A DNA stretch of 62,171 nt from Rhodopseudomonas sp. (GCF_013377015.1 NZ_JACABA010000008.1:1-62171), one strand, 5' to 3'; positions 17,055 through 25,426 are shown, numbered from the stretch's first letter. Numbers and translations are program-made. Notes: a model not told the origin generated them from the sequence alone.

Positions 17055-17914
17055 CCGCTCCCGCCACCGACGCGCTCGATCTCGATCACCTGCGGCAATG
17101 GATCGGCCGCAGCGAACAGGCCACCGACACCGTCACCGCGCAGCTGGTGAAGGGGCTGCGGGCGACGCTGTTTCTCGACATCGGCACGCCGCAGCCGGGC
17201 GACGCCGCGCCGTTCACGGTTCATTGGTGCCTGGCGCAGCCGGTCTATCCGATGGCGATGCTCGGCCCCGACGGCCACCCCACCCGCGGCGGCTTCCTGC
17301 CGCCGGTGCCGCTGCCGCGCCGGATGTGGGCCGGCGGCGAAATCGAATTCATCGAACCGCTATGCGTCGGTGACGAGGCGACGCGGACGTCGACCATCGC
17401 CGACGTGACGCTGAAGACCGGCTCGACCGGGTCGCTGTGCTTCGTCTCGGTGCAGCACGAGATCACGACGCCGCGCGGCATCGCGATCCGCGAGCGCCAG
17501 GACCTGGTCTATCGCGACAACCCGAATGCCGCCGCGGCGCCGGCGAAGCCCGCCGCGGCGCCGCCCGCGGCCGCCCATCGCGAGAGCCACCTCGCCGATC
17601 CGGTGCTGCTGTTCCGCTATTCGGCGCTGACCTTCAACGGCCACCGCATCCATTACGACCGCGACTACGTCACCAAGGTCGAGTTCTATCCGGGGCTGGT
17701 GGTGCACGGCCCGATGCAGGCGGCATTGCTGGTGGAATTCGCCGCCAAGCTGCACGATGGCCAGGCGCCGAAGAAATTCGCCTATCGCGGGCTGCAGCCG
17801 CTGTTCGACGGCGCCGAATTTTCGGTCAACGCCAACGAGACCGCGACCGGCATCGACGTCTGGACCGCGAATGCGGCGGGTTCGCCGACCATGAAGGGCA
17901 CTGCGACGTGGTGA
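17051..17914 (+). CDS. MaoC/HTD2-type hydratase, mesaconyl-C4-CoA hydratase-like
   Basis: 287 residues with two hotdog halves joined by an Ala/Pro-rich linker (about 155-180). The N-terminal half has RRMWAGGEIEFIEPLCVGDE; the C-terminal half has the catalytic-type segment FRYSALTFNGHRIHYDRDY followed by YPGLVVHGPMQAALL. This order is that of mesaconyl-C4-CoA / itaconyl-CoA hydratases and HTD2 dehydratases. It probably adds water to an unsaturated acyl-CoA made by the dehydrogenase two genes upstream. A hairpin (CCCCGCAAGCGGGG, 17933-17946) follows the stop. The exact substrate is not known. Confidence 0.78.
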   Translation: MTAPATDALDLDHLRQWIGRSEQATDTVTAQLVKGLRATLFLDIGTPQPGDAAPFTVHWCLAQPVYPMAMLGPDGHPTRGGFLPPVPLPRRMWAGGEIEFIEPLCVGDEATRTSTIADVTLKTGSTGSLCFVSVQHEITTPRGIAIRERQDLVYRDNPNAAAAPAKPAAAPPAAAHRESHLADPVLLFRYSALTFNGHRIHYDRDYVTKVEFYPGLVVHGPMQAALLVEFAAKLHDGQAPKKFAYRGLQPLFDGAEFSVNANETATGIDVWTANAAGSPTMKGTATW

Positions 17915-18066
17915 TCGCGCGCATGGACTTCTCCCCGCAAGCGGGGCGAGGGAGCGCGCTGCCTTTATGGCAAGGACATCGACACCCATGAGTTGACTTC
18001 CGCCCCATTCACCCGGATTGATCGGCCAACGGCATCATCAACGCCGACTGATACGGGGAAACGATC

Positions 18067-19689
18067 TTGGCACGCGACAAGGCAAACAGAGCCGCGCCTA
18101 CCACCGTCAAATCCGTGACGCTCGACCTGTTGCGCGCGTTCGGCATCAGCAAGGTGTTCGGCAATCCCGGCTCGACCGAATTGCCGTTCCTCGCCGACTG
18201 GCCGGACGACATCGACTATGTGCTCGGCCTGCAGGAGGCCAGCGTAGTCAGCATGGCGGACGGCTACGCCCAGGCGACCCGCAATGCCGGCTTCGTCAAT
18301 CTGCATTCGGCGGCCGGGGTCGGCAATGCGCTCGGCAACATCTACACCGCCTATCGCAACCAGACCCCGCTGGTGATCAGCGCCGGCCAGCAGGCGCGCA
18401 GCCTGCTGCCGCTGCAGCCGTTCCTCGGCGCCGAGCGCGCCGCCGAATTCCCGCTGCCTTACGTCAAATACAGCGTCGAGCCGGCGCGCGCCGAGGACGT
18501 GCCCGCCGCGATCGCCCGCGCCTATTATGTGGCGATGCAGCCGCCCTGCGGGCCGACCTTCGTCTCGGTGCCGATCGACGACTGGGCGCGGCCCGCCGCG
18601 CCGGTCGCCGCGCGCCGCATCAGCCGCGAGAGCGGGCCGGAGCCGGCGCTGATGCAGGCGCTCGCCGCGGCGCTGGCCGCCAGCAAGACTCCGGCCTTCG
18701 TGGTCGGTCCTGCGGTCGATCGCGCCCGCGCCGTGGACCTGATGGTGCGGCTGGCCGAGCGCGCCAAGGCGGCGGTGTGGGCCAGCCCGTTCTCGCATCG
18801 CTGCAGCTTTCCGGAAACCCATCCGCTGTTCGCCGGCTTCCTGCATGCCGCGCCGGGACAATTGTCCGAGGCGTTGCGCGGCCATGATCTGGTGGTGGTG
18901 ATCGGCGCGCCGGTGTTCACCTTCCATGTCGAGGGCCACGCCGCGATCTTCGACGGCGCAACTGACATCTTCCAGATCACCGACGACGCCACCGCCGCCG
19001 CCGTCACCCCGGTCGGCACCAGCATCGTCGCCACCATGGTGCCGGCGCTGACGCTGCTGCTCGAGCTGCTGCCGGAGACCAGGCGCGCCGCGCCCGCCCC
19101 GCGCGTGCGGCCGCCGGCGCCCGCCGTCGCCGATCCGATCCCGGCGGAATTCCTGCTGCACGCGCTGGCGTCGGCGATGCCGGCCGACGCCATGCTGGTC
19201 GAGGAAGCGCCGTCGCACCGGCCGGCGATGCAAGAATTCATGCCGATGCGCGGCCAGGACAGTTTTTGCACCATGGCGAGCGGCGGCCTCGGCTTCGCCC
19301 TGCCCGCCGCGGTCGGCGCCGTGCTGGCGCAGCCGGCGCGCCGCATCGTCTGCCTGATCGGCGACGGCTCGGCGATGTATTCGATCCAGGCGCTGTGGAC
19401 AGCGGCGCAACGCCAGCTGCCGCTGACCGTGGTGGTGATCAACAATGGCGGCTACGGCGCGATGCGCTCGTTCAGCCAGGTGATGCAGGTTCGCAACGTG
19501 CCCGGCCTCGACCTCCCCGGCATCGATTTCGTCCGCCTCGCCGAGGGCCTCGGCTGCGACGCCGCGCGCGTCACCAACTGCGCCGACCTCGCCCCGGCGC
19601 TGGCCCGCGCGCTGACCCACGACGGCGTCAGCCTGGTCGAAGTGGTGGTCGATGCCGCCGTGCCGCTGCTCTACGCGAAGAAGGGGTGA
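18067..19689 (+). CDS. mdlC: Benzoylformate decarboxylase-type thiamine-diphosphate enzyme
   Basis: 540 residues from a TTG start preceded by GGGGAAA. The four active-site residues of Pseudomonas putida benzoylformate decarboxylase appear conserved: Ser36 (FGNPGSTELPF), the TPP-activating Glu57 (GLQEASVVSMADGYA), His80 (NLHSAAGVGNALG) and His287 (GAPVFTFHVEGH). The TPP/Mg motif is GDGSAMYSIQALWTAAQRQL. The enzyme decarboxylates 2-oxo aryl acids to aldehydes. It starts 152 bases after the hydratase gene and may share its transcript. No mandelate dehydrogenase or racemase is adjacent, so the true substrate may be another 2-oxo acid. Confidence 0.82.
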   Translation: MARDKANRAAPTTVKSVTLDLLRAFGISKVFGNPGSTELPFLADWPDDIDYVLGLQEASVVSMADGYAQATRNAGFVNLHSAAGVGNALGNIYTAYRNQTPLVISAGQQARSLLPLQPFLGAERAAEFPLPYVKYSVEPARAEDVPAAIARAYYVAMQPPCGPTFVSVPIDDWARPAAPVAARRISRESGPEPALMQALAAALAASKTPAFVVGPAVDRARAVDLMVRLAERAKAAVWASPFSHRCSFPETHPLFAGFLHAAPGQLSEALRGHDLVVVIGAPVFTFHVEGHAAIFDGATDIFQITDDATAAAVTPVGTSIVATMVPALTLLLELLPETRRAAPAPRVRPPAPAVADPIPAEFLLHALASAMPADAMLVEEAPSHRPAMQEFMPMRGQDSFCTMASGGLGFALPAAVGAVLAQPARRIVCLIGDGSAMYSIQALWTAAQRQLPLTVVVINNGGYGAMRSFSQVMQVRNVPGLDLPGIDFVRLAEGLGCDAARVTNCADLAPALARALTHDGVSLVEVVVDAAVPLLYAKKG

Positions 19690-19716
19690 GCGCGGGACGA
19701 TTCGCCCTTTCACCAC

Positions 19717-19766
19717 TTGCTCGCCAGCTCTTCATTGACTATTTTGCAGTCATTGACTTATGGAGG
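19717..19766 (+). promoter_or_regulatory. Candidate promoter and direct repeats of the FitAB-like module
   Basis: TTGCTC (19717-19722), a 17-base spacer and TATTTT (19740-19745) form a plausible sigma-70 promoter. TCATTGACT occurs twice (19732-19740 and 19750-19758), 18 bp apart, flanking the -10, as expected for a dimeric ribbon-helix-helix repressor. GGAGG at 19762-19766 is the ribosome site and fixes the antitoxin start. Confidence 0.45.
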
Positions 19767-19771
19767 CTGCC

Positions 19772-20020
19772 ATGGCGGTGATGACGATCAGGAACATCGA
19801 CGACGCCATCAAGAAGCGGCTTCGCGTGCGCGCCGCCGTCAACGGGCGCTCGATGGAGGACGAGGCGCGGGACATCCTGCGTTCGGCGCTGTCGACCGAC
19901 GAGCCTCGCGCACGCAATCTCGCGCAAGCCATCCATGATCGGTTCGCGGCGCTCGGCGGCGTCGACCTCCGCGAAACGCGCCGCGAGGACATTCGGCAGC
20001 CGCCGGATTTCGGCGAATGA
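19772..20020 (+). CDS. FitA-type ribbon-helix-helix antitoxin
   Basis: 82 residues, beginning MAVMTIRNIDDAIKKRLRVR. The N-terminal strand and two helices (to about residue 48, with GRSMEDEARDILRSAL) are the ribbon-helix-helix DNA-binding fold of FitA/VapB antitoxins. The acidic, Arg-mixed C-terminus should wrap the toxin. GGAGG with a 5-base gap selects the ATG at 19772 over the in-frame ATG at 19760. It overlaps the toxin gene by 4 bases (ATGA). Such antitoxins repress their own promoter. Confidence 0.88.
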   Translation: MAVMTIRNIDDAIKKRLRVRAAVNGRSMEDEARDILRSALSTDEPRARNLAQAIHDRFAALGGVDLRETRREDIRQPPDFGE

Positions 20021-20439
20021 TCGTCCTTGATACCAACGTCATTTCGGAGCTGATGCGTCCAAAGCCGGATGCCGCGGTGATGGCGTGGTTCGGTGAACAG
20101 CCGATGGCAGGCGTGTTCACCACGACCCTGACGCAGGCGGAGATCTTCTACGGCCTGGCGCTGCTTCCGGAAGGACGCCGCCGGGACGAGCTGATCGCCG
20201 CCGCGCGACCGATCTTCGCGGTCGATCTGGCCGGTCGCGTGCTGCCGTTCGACACCGACGCCGCCGACGCCTATCCGGCCATCGCGGCGAGCCGGCGCCA
20301 CGGCGGGCGACCGATCAGTCAGATCGACGCCCAGATCGCCGCCATCGTCCGTTCGCGCGGCGCCCGGCTGGCAACCCGCAACACCTCCGACTTCGCCGAC
20401 TGCGGCATCACGGTGGTCGATCCGTGGACGGGGACGTAG
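20017..20439 (+). CDS. FitB/VapC-type PIN-domain toxin
   Basis: 140 residues forming one PIN domain, normally a Mg-dependent RNase that cuts tRNA or other RNA. Acidic residues expected in the active site are visible: Asp5 in IVLDTNVISELMRP, Glu in LTQAEIFYGLA, Asp in SQIDAQIAAIVRS and Asp in NTSDF. It is translationally coupled to the FitA-like antitoxin. The intact motifs suggest an active toxin. The target is unknown. Confidence 0.9.
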   Translation: MIVLDTNVISELMRPKPDAAVMAWFGEQPMAGVFTTTLTQAEIFYGLALLPEGRRRDELIAAARPIFAVDLAGRVLPFDTDAADAYPAIAASRRHGGRPISQIDAQIAAIVRSRGARLATRNTSDFADCGITVVDPWTGT

Positions 20440-20495
20440 AGGTTTCCAGCTCGAGCTTTGGTGAGACGACGCGCGCCTTTTCAGCGCCCGATGCC

Positions 20496-20540
20496 TTGAC
20501 CGCGATCGATGTTCGCCGTATTCTAGCTAGATAATCTAGC
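20496..20540 (+). promoter_or_regulatory. Promoter with palindromic operator of the Phd-PIN module
   Basis: TTGACC (20496-20501), 17 bases, TATTCT (20519-20524). A perfect 15-bp palindrome GCTAGAT-A-ATCTAGC (20526-20540) follows at the expected start site, 16 bases before the antitoxin ATG. The placement fits autorepression by the Phd-type antitoxin. Confidence 0.6.
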
Positions 20541-20556
20541 CAGAAAGATCCACCCA

Positions 20557-20814
20557 ATGGCCGAACGCAGTTGGTCGGTGCAGGACGCCAAGAACCGCTT
20601 CAGCGAGGTCGTCGAGGCCGCGCGGCGCAGCCCGCAAACCGTGACCAAGCACGGCAAGCCTGCCGTCGTTGTGGTCGACGTGACCGAATACGAGCGCCTG
20701 CAACGGCTCGAACGCGCCCATGCGCCGTCCTTCGCCGACGTGCTGCTGGCGATGCCGCAGGACGATGGTGAATTTTCGCGCGGCGACGTGCGGATGCGCG
20801 AACTCGATCTGTGA
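20557..20814 (+). CDS. Phd/YefM-family antitoxin
   Basis: 85 residues. The opening SWSVQDAKNRFSEVVEAARR and TVTKHGKPAVVVVDVTEYER are the classic Phd/YefM fold, whose N-terminal dimer binds operator DNA. The C-terminus (SRGDVRMRELDL) is the presumed toxin-binding tail. It overlaps the PIN toxin gene through TGATG. The 15-bp palindrome just upstream is its likely operator. This is an antitoxin family different from the pair 120 bp upstream, so the two modules are not a simple duplication. Confidence 0.9.
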   Translation: MAERSWSVQDAKNRFSEVVEAARRSPQTVTKHGKPAVVVVDVTEYERLQRLERAHAPSFADVLLAMPQDDGEFSRGDVRMRELDL

Positions 20815-21224
20815 TGTATCTGATCGACACCGTCACGCTGTCCGAACTCCGCAAGCGGCAGCGCGACCCGCAGGTCGTCGCCTGGTTCGAGCGTCAGCGA
20901 ACGGCCGACCTCTTCCTCAGCGTCATCAGCATCGGCGAAATCGAGCGCGGGATCGCGCGGCAGCGCCCGACCGACCCGGACTTTGCACGCGCGCTCGCCG
21001 CCTGGCTGGATAAGGTCCTGACCGTCTATAGCGAGCGGATCGTCCCGTTCGATCTGCGGTCGGCCCGGCGCTGGGGGGCGCTGAGCGCCGCGCTCGGCAA
21101 CGACAGCGCCGATCTGATGATCGCCGCCACCGCGCTGGAGCATGGGCTGACCGTCGTGACGCGCAACGTCTCGGATTTCGCGCCGACCGGGGCGGCGGTG
21201 GTCGATCCGTTCGGGAAGGCGTAG
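20814..21224 (+). CDS. VapC-type PIN-domain toxin
   Basis: 136 residues from the ATG at 20814, overlapping the antitoxin stop by one base; a GTG one codon earlier is also possible. PIN-domain acidic residues: Asp in MYLIDTVTLSELRKR, Glu in SIGEIERGIAR, Asp in NDSADLMIAATALEHG and Asp in NVSDF. The usual DTN triad reads DTV, so the polar Asn is replaced by Val, which may alter activity. It is expected to be an RNase held in check by the Phd-like partner. Confidence 0.9.
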   Translation: MYLIDTVTLSELRKRQRDPQVVAWFERQRTADLFLSVISIGEIERGIARQRPTDPDFARALAAWLDKVLTVYSERIVPFDLRSARRWGALSAALGNDSADLMIAATALEHGLTVVTRNVSDFAPTGAAVVDPFGKA

Positions 21225-21347
21225 CGAGGGTGGGGCGGAGCGAAGCCTGGGGATGGCGAGCGATGACTTAGCGCCATCGTAGGGCTTGTCTCGGCGAAAC
21301 GGCGGATTATGCTGCGCTAATCCGCCCAATATGTCAGGAAGGGCGTC

Positions 21348-22250
21348 TCAATCCTCAGGTGTAAGAAAATAGATTGGCGAGAGCGGAAGCCGTTGCCGCG
21401 ACTTCTGATCCAACTTTGCGTACGCTTCGATCCAAAGCTCGACCAAACGCTCAGCACTAATCAGCGTGATCTTGCGGCTCGTTTGCTTGCGAGCGGTATC
21501 CTCGGCATCCTTGGTAAACCCGCCAACCGATACGTAAAGACCGACATCGCCGCTATCGACGACTGCGAGAAAGGAATTCAGGGTCGGTAGATCAATCCTC
21601 TGATTGCCACCCTTGACCTGAACTTTTATTCGCGGCGGCTGTGTCCCGAGCGGGTCCGTATGCGCAATGATGTCGATGCCGCCGTCTTTACCCGGCGGTG
21701 ATACCCACGCAATGTGGTAGCCGAGCCCTTTCAGCAGACCGGCAACCAAATCCTGCATCTCGTAGGGCGGCATCGCGCGCAAGTGAGCTTCGATCTCGTC
21801 CCAAGCCTGTTCATCCGCTTTTTCATAAGTGATACTGGCTTCAGCTTTTGCGGTTTCCGCTGAATCGAGTTCTTCCAAGCTCTCGACTTGGGGCTTGGTC
21901 GGAGCGCCGATCCGCCATTCTCGGTAGAGCCTTATTGCCTCACGATAGAAGGCCTCTGGATCAGAAAAGTCCCTATACGCCTGCTGACCAGCGTTGGTGA
22001 TCGACCAGACGCCCTTGTTCTTCACAAGCCAACCGGCCTTCACGCAATCAATCGTCGCAAATCGCACGATCTTCTCAAAGCGAGGTGTACCGGTGCTCTC
22101 GTACAGTCCAGCCTCATACGGAGTCAGTTGCACGGACGCTGCCAATTGTTTGAGGGCTTCTCGGGCTTGGAGCCCTTCAGGATTGGCCAGGAGTATCTCG
22201 AACAATTTGCGAAGGTGCGCGCCAGTGCGTGGAATTGTAATCTCAGGCAT
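21348..22250 (-). CDS. Mrr-type restriction endonuclease
   Basis: 300 residues. The N-terminal winged-helix part (about 5-115, with WSITNAGQQAYRDF) matches the Mrr N-domain, which recognises DNA. A linker of Glu/Ala (120-150) leads to an Mrr catalytic domain: YEMQDLVAGLLKGLGYHIAW, GGIDIIAHTDP and KVQVKGG. Asp193, Gln211 and Lys213 form the D-(Q/E)xK site. Mrr enzymes cut methylated foreign DNA. Base composition is visibly lower in GC than the neighbours, suggesting transfer. No methylase is adjacent, as expected for a modification-dependent enzyme. Confidence 0.88.
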   Translation of the reverse strand: MPEITIPRTGAHLRKLFEILLANPEGLQAREALKQLAASVQLTPYEAGLYESTGTPRFEKIVRFATIDCVKAGWLVKNKGVWSITNAGQQAYRDFSDPEAFYREAIRLYREWRIGAPTKPQVESLEELDSAETAKAEASITYEKADEQAWDEIEAHLRAMPPYEMQDLVAGLLKGLGYHIAWVSPPGKDGGIDIIAHTDPLGTQPPRIKVQVKGGNQRIDLPTLNSFLAVVDSGDVGLYVSVGGFTKDAEDTARKQTSRKITLISAERLVELWIEAYAKLDQKSRQRLPLSPIYFLTPED

Positions 22251-22470
22251 ATGGTGCCCCCTTCCGTTTAACCCTCAGCCCGCACCAGCGGATAATTCGG
22301 TACCGCGCCAGTCTTCTTAACAGATGGTTCGGTGCGAGAGGTCTTGGCCGGAGCCTGGCGGCGGACATACTGACAATCGTAGGCGCGAGACGCTACCGGG
22401 GGTTGAAGCGATGCGCAACGAGAGAGACTGCTTTTCGCTAGGAAAGAGTCGATGTCCCGATGAGGACAAA
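22251..22470. other. Gap upstream of the Mrr gene
   Basis: No gene with a start is called here. On the minus strand one frame stays open from about 22450 down to a TAA at 22270-22268 and would encode a basic peptide ending NYPLVRAEG. It has no ATG or ribosome site that I can see and may be the tail of a lost gene. Confidence 0.3.
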
Positions 22471-22471
22471 C

Positions 22472-22530
22472 GCCCCGGACCGATCCGGGGCTTTCGTGTT
22501 TAGCTGGATCGCCGGGTCAAGCCCCGGCGA
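22472..22530. terminator. Terminator hairpin plus palindrome, left copy
   Basis: GCCCCGGA-CCGA-TCCGGGGC (22472-22491) is a perfect 8-bp stem followed by CTTTCGTGTTT. A second stem, CGCCGGG-TCAAG-CCCCGGCG, is at 22511-22530. The same two hairpins in the same order occur at 23639-23696 downstream of the real ahcY. Confidence 0.75.
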
Positions 22531-22545
22531 TGACGGCTGAGGAAT

Positions 22546-22660
22546 CCCAATACCGGTAATTACCCGACTTGAACGGTCCTTCCGGCTTGACGACAATGTA
22601 GTCGGCCTGGTCGGCGCGCAGCTTGATGAGTTTCACGCCGATCTTGGCGAGGCGCAGGAT
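22546..22660 (-). pseudogene. Decayed duplicate of the ahcY 3' end
   Basis: On the minus strand this encodes [20 protein letters not shown] followed by [15 protein letters not shown], closely matching the C-terminus of the intact AhcY ([34 protein letters not shown]). The stop codon has become TGG. Upstream of LAKIG the similarity ends. It is a partial, non-functional copy lying downstream of the real gene. Confidence 0.85.
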
Positions 22661-22705
22661 GAAGTCGCAGGACGAGCTCCAAGGGGTAGAGATTCTGGAA
22701 CCGCC

Positions 22706-23491
22706 ATGATACTCGGGAGCATGTTCGACGACATCCCAGATACTTCACTGGAGCAGGCCAGGATGTTGGAAAACATCCTCCTAGCCGCCTGCGAGGGTGA
22801 CAGAAGTCAGACTGGGATGTACATGCAACTGCGCGGCGTGTTGATGGGCGACGAGACGCTAAAGGCGTTGCTGCCGCAATTCGTGCGAACCTCGCGAGAT
22901 CTCAATCATTTCTGGTCGTATGCCAAAGACCTGCCGACCGGGAGTAGCGGGCATTGGGAGAAGCGCCGTCGACATGTCCGCGATGGCCTGACACCCGTGC
23001 TTGACTTTCTGGAAAATAGAAACACGGCGCCCGTCGATAGTGTCGCCTCTGATGTGCTGAAGTCCTTTGACCCTGACGGCGTGCATGCCGTCTGGAGCAG
23101 AGCACTTGAGCGCCGTCACGCGGACCCCGAAGGAGCTATTACCAGCGCGCGCACGCTGCTGGAGACCGTTTGCAAGCATATTCTGGACGAGACCGGCGGG
23201 AGTTATACCGACAACGACGACTTGCCGGGGCTCTACCGGGCCGTAGCTTTAAAGCTCAATATTGCCCCTAGCCAGCATGCTGAGGAAGCCTTCAAAAGGA
23301 TACTCGGCGGAGCAACAAGCGTCGTGGAAGGCCTAGGGTCGCTACGCAATAAGATCGGTGACGCACACGGCAAGGGGAAGGCCGCAGTGAGGCCGGCGCC
23401 GCGGCATGCGCAACTGGCAGTGAACCTCGCAGGCGCGATGGCTACTTTCCTCATCGAAACATGGCAAGATCTTGCCTCTGTGAAACCTTGA
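22706..23491 (+). CDS. Abortive-infection Abi-C-like protein
   Basis: 261 residues, soluble and helical. The C-terminal part (about 170-255) has the Abi-C pattern: an [15 protein letters not shown] helix, then [20 protein letters not shown] and [20 protein letters not shown]. Proteins with this domain occur in phage abortive-infection systems, sometimes alone. The N-terminal 150 residues match nothing I know. It sits alone on the plus strand between the two ahcY 3' ends and has lower GC, consistent with an inserted defence gene. An alternative ATG is at 22721. Confidence 0.7.
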   Translation: MILGSMFDDIPDTSLEQARMLENILLAACEGDRSQTGMYMQLRGVLMGDETLKALLPQFVRTSRDLNHFWSYAKDLPTGSSGHWEKRRRHVRDGLTPVLDFLENRNTAPVDSVASDVLKSFDPDGVHAVWSRALERRHADPEGAITSARTLLETVCKHILDETGGSYTDNDDLPGLYRAVALKLNIAPSQHAEEAFKRILGGATSVVEGLGSLRNKIGDAHGKGKAAVRPAPRHAQLAVNLAGAMATFLIETWQDLASVKP

Positions 23492-23631
23492 AAACACCGC
23501 CGGCACCTTTCACTGAACTCTGCAAACGAGTCTAGCGGGGACGATTCAACTGAGAACGCCGAACCTTCGGTACGTTTTAAGAACACGGCATGCTCGCATG
23601 TGCGGGTATCGCCTCCAACATCGTGCAACTC

Positions 23632-23696
23632 AAAAAAAGCCCCGGATCGCTCCGGGGCTTTCGTGTTCCGATGGATGGCCGGGTCAAGCCCGGCCA
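23632..23696 (-). terminator. Intrinsic terminator of ahcY, right copy
   Basis: Read on the minus strand, GCCCCGGA-GCGA-TCCGGGGC is followed by TTTTTTTG, a textbook rho-independent stop (23632-23658). A second palindrome GGCCGGG-TCAAG-CCCGGCC lies at 23678-23696, between it and the ahcY stop. Both hairpins are repeated at 22472-22530. Confidence 0.85.
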
Positions 23697-23752
23697 TGAC
23701 GGTGTGAGCCGGTGGCCGCGCGCGGATGGCTCCGCGCGCCCGCCCTCCCCGC

Positions 23753-25177
23753 TCAATACCTATAATGATCCGCCTTGAACGGGCCTTCCGGCTTGACGCC
23801 GATATAGGCGGCCTGGTCGGGGCGGAGCTTGGTCAGTTGCACGCCGATCTTGGCGAGATGCAGCATCGCGACCTTCTCGTCGAGCGACTTCGGCAGCACG
23901 TAGACTTCCTTCTTGTACTTGCCGTCCTTGTTGTTGGCGTAGAGTTCGATCTGCGCCAGCGTCTGGTTGGTGAACGACGCCGACATCACGAAGCTCGGGT
24001 GACCCATCGCGTTGCCGAGGTTCACCAGCCGGCCTTCCGACAGCAGGATCATCCGCTTGCCGTCCGGGAAGGTGATCTCGTCGACCTGCGGCTTGATGTT
24101 GTCCCACTTCAGGTTCTTCAGATGCGAGATCTGGATCTCGTTGTCGAAGTGGCCGATGTTGCAGACGATGGCGCGATCCTTCATCGCGCGCATGTGCTCG
24201 ATGGTGATGATGTCCTTGTTGCCGGTGGCGGTGACGAAGATGTCGGCGCGGGGCGCGGCGTCTTCCATGGTCACGACCTCGTAGCCTTCCATCGCCGCCT
24301 GCAGCGCGCAGATCGGATCGACTTCGGAGACCAGCACGCGGCAGCCGGCCTGGCGCAATGAGGCCGCCGAGCCCTTGCCGACGTCGCCGAAGCCGGCGAC
24401 CATCGCCACCTTGCCCGACATCATCACGTCGGTGCCGCGGCGGATGCCGTCGACCAGCGATTCACGGCAGCCATAGAGATTGTCGAATTTCGACTTGGTC
24501 ACCGAGTCGTTGACGTTGATGGCGGGCCACAGCAGCGTGCCGGCCTTCTGCATGTCGTAGAGCCGGTGCACGCCGGTGGTGGTCTCTTCCGAGACGCCCT
24601 TGATGTTGGCGGCCATCGCGGCGAAATAGCCCTTCGGCTTTTCCTTCAGCTGCTTCTTCAGCAGCGCGAAGAAGATCACCTCTTCGTCGGAGCCGGGCTT
24701 GTCGAGGAAGGCGGCGTCGCCGTTCTCGGCGCGCAGGCCGAGATGGACGTACATGGTGGCGTCGCCACCGTCATCGAGGATCATGTTGGGGGTGCCGCCG
24801 CCGTGCCAGTCGAACATCCGGGCGGTGTAGTCCCAGTAGTCTTCCAGGCTCTCGCCCTTGATGGCGAACACCGGGATGCCGGCGGCGGCGATCGCCGCGG
24901 CGGCGTGGTCCTGGGTCGAGTAGATGTTGCACGACACCCAGCGCACGTCGGCGCCGAGCGCCACCAGGGTCTCGATCAGCACCGCGGTCTGGATCGTCAT
25001 GTGCAAGGAGCCGGCGATCCGCGCGCCCTTCAGCGGCTGCTTGGGGCCGTATTCCTCGCGGGTCGCCATCAGGCCGGGCATCTCGGTCTCGGCGATCGAG
25101 ATCTCCTTGCGGCCGAACGGGGCGAGCCCGATGTCCTTGACGATGTAGTCGGTGAAGGTCGGCTTGGTGGCGGTCAT
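23753..25177 (-). CDS. ahcY: Adenosylhomocysteinase
   Basis: 474 residues, full length for the bacterial class. It splits S-adenosylhomocysteine to homocysteine and adenosine, relieving product inhibition of methyltransferases. NAD-binding [20 protein letters not shown] is near residue 265; substrate-site motifs include [47 protein letters not shown] and [11 protein letters not shown]. It ends with the typical PFKADHYRY. It lies downstream of metK on the same strand with a palindrome between them. A second copy of its last 35 or so codons lies at 22546-22660. Confidence 0.98.
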   Translation of the reverse strand: MTATKPTFTDYIVKDIGLAPFGRKEISIAETEMPGLMATREEYGPKQPLKGARIAGSLHMTIQTAVLIETLVALGADVRWVSCNIYSTQDHAAAAIAAAGIPVFAIKGESLEDYWDYTARMFDWHGGGTPNMILDDGGDATMYVHLGLRAENGDAAFLDKPGSDEEVIFFALLKKQLKEKPKGYFAAMAANIKGVSEETTTGVHRLYDMQKAGTLLWPAINVNDSVTKSKFDNLYGCRESLVDGIRRGTDVMMSGKVAMVAGFGDVGKGSAASLRQAGCRVLVSEVDPICALQAAMEGYEVVTMEDAAPRADIFVTATGNKDIITIEHMRAMKDRAIVCNIGHFDNEIQISHLKNLKWDNIKPQVDEITFPDGKRMILLSEGRLVNLGNAMGHPSFVMSASFTNQTLAQIELYANNKDGKYKKEVYVLPKSLDEKVAMLHLAKIGVQLTKLRPDQAAYIGVKPEGPFKADHYRY

Positions 25178-25281
25178 CTGGTTTCCCTGAAACGGAGTAA
25201 TTCGGACAGTTCGATACGAAACGAAATCGGGCAGTTTATGGCGGTTGCTGCAACCAAAGCGTCATCCTGAGAGCCCGAGTA

Positions 25282-25389
25282 CGTCATTGCGAGGAGCTCT
25301 TGCGACGAAGCAATCCAGTCCTTGCTCGCGGCCCCTGGATTGCTTCGCTATCGGACGGCGCTGCGCGCCGGCCTCGGCTCGCAATGACG
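25282..25389. repeat. REP-like palindromic element (family C)
   Basis: Outer arms CGTCATTGCGAG (25282-25293) and CTCGCAATGACG (25378-25389), inner arms CGAAGCAATCCAG (25306-25318) and CTGGATTGCTTCG (25335-25347), all perfect complements. This is a well-known Bradyrhizobiaceae palindrome type, here between metK and ahcY. Confidence 0.8.
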
Positions 25390-25426
25390 ACAAACTTTCA
25401 GTCTGTGGCTTGCATTTGCGGCACGA

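Noticed and set aside
17965-19716. A 583-codon open frame on the minus strand
   Set aside because: Antisense to the benzoylformate decarboxylase gene, whose active-site residues are intact; low-complexity Arg/Gly/Ala composition.
19760-21224. The two toxin-antitoxin pairs as a tandem duplication
   Set aside because: The antitoxins belong to different families (ribbon-helix-helix and Phd) and the toxins are only distantly similar.
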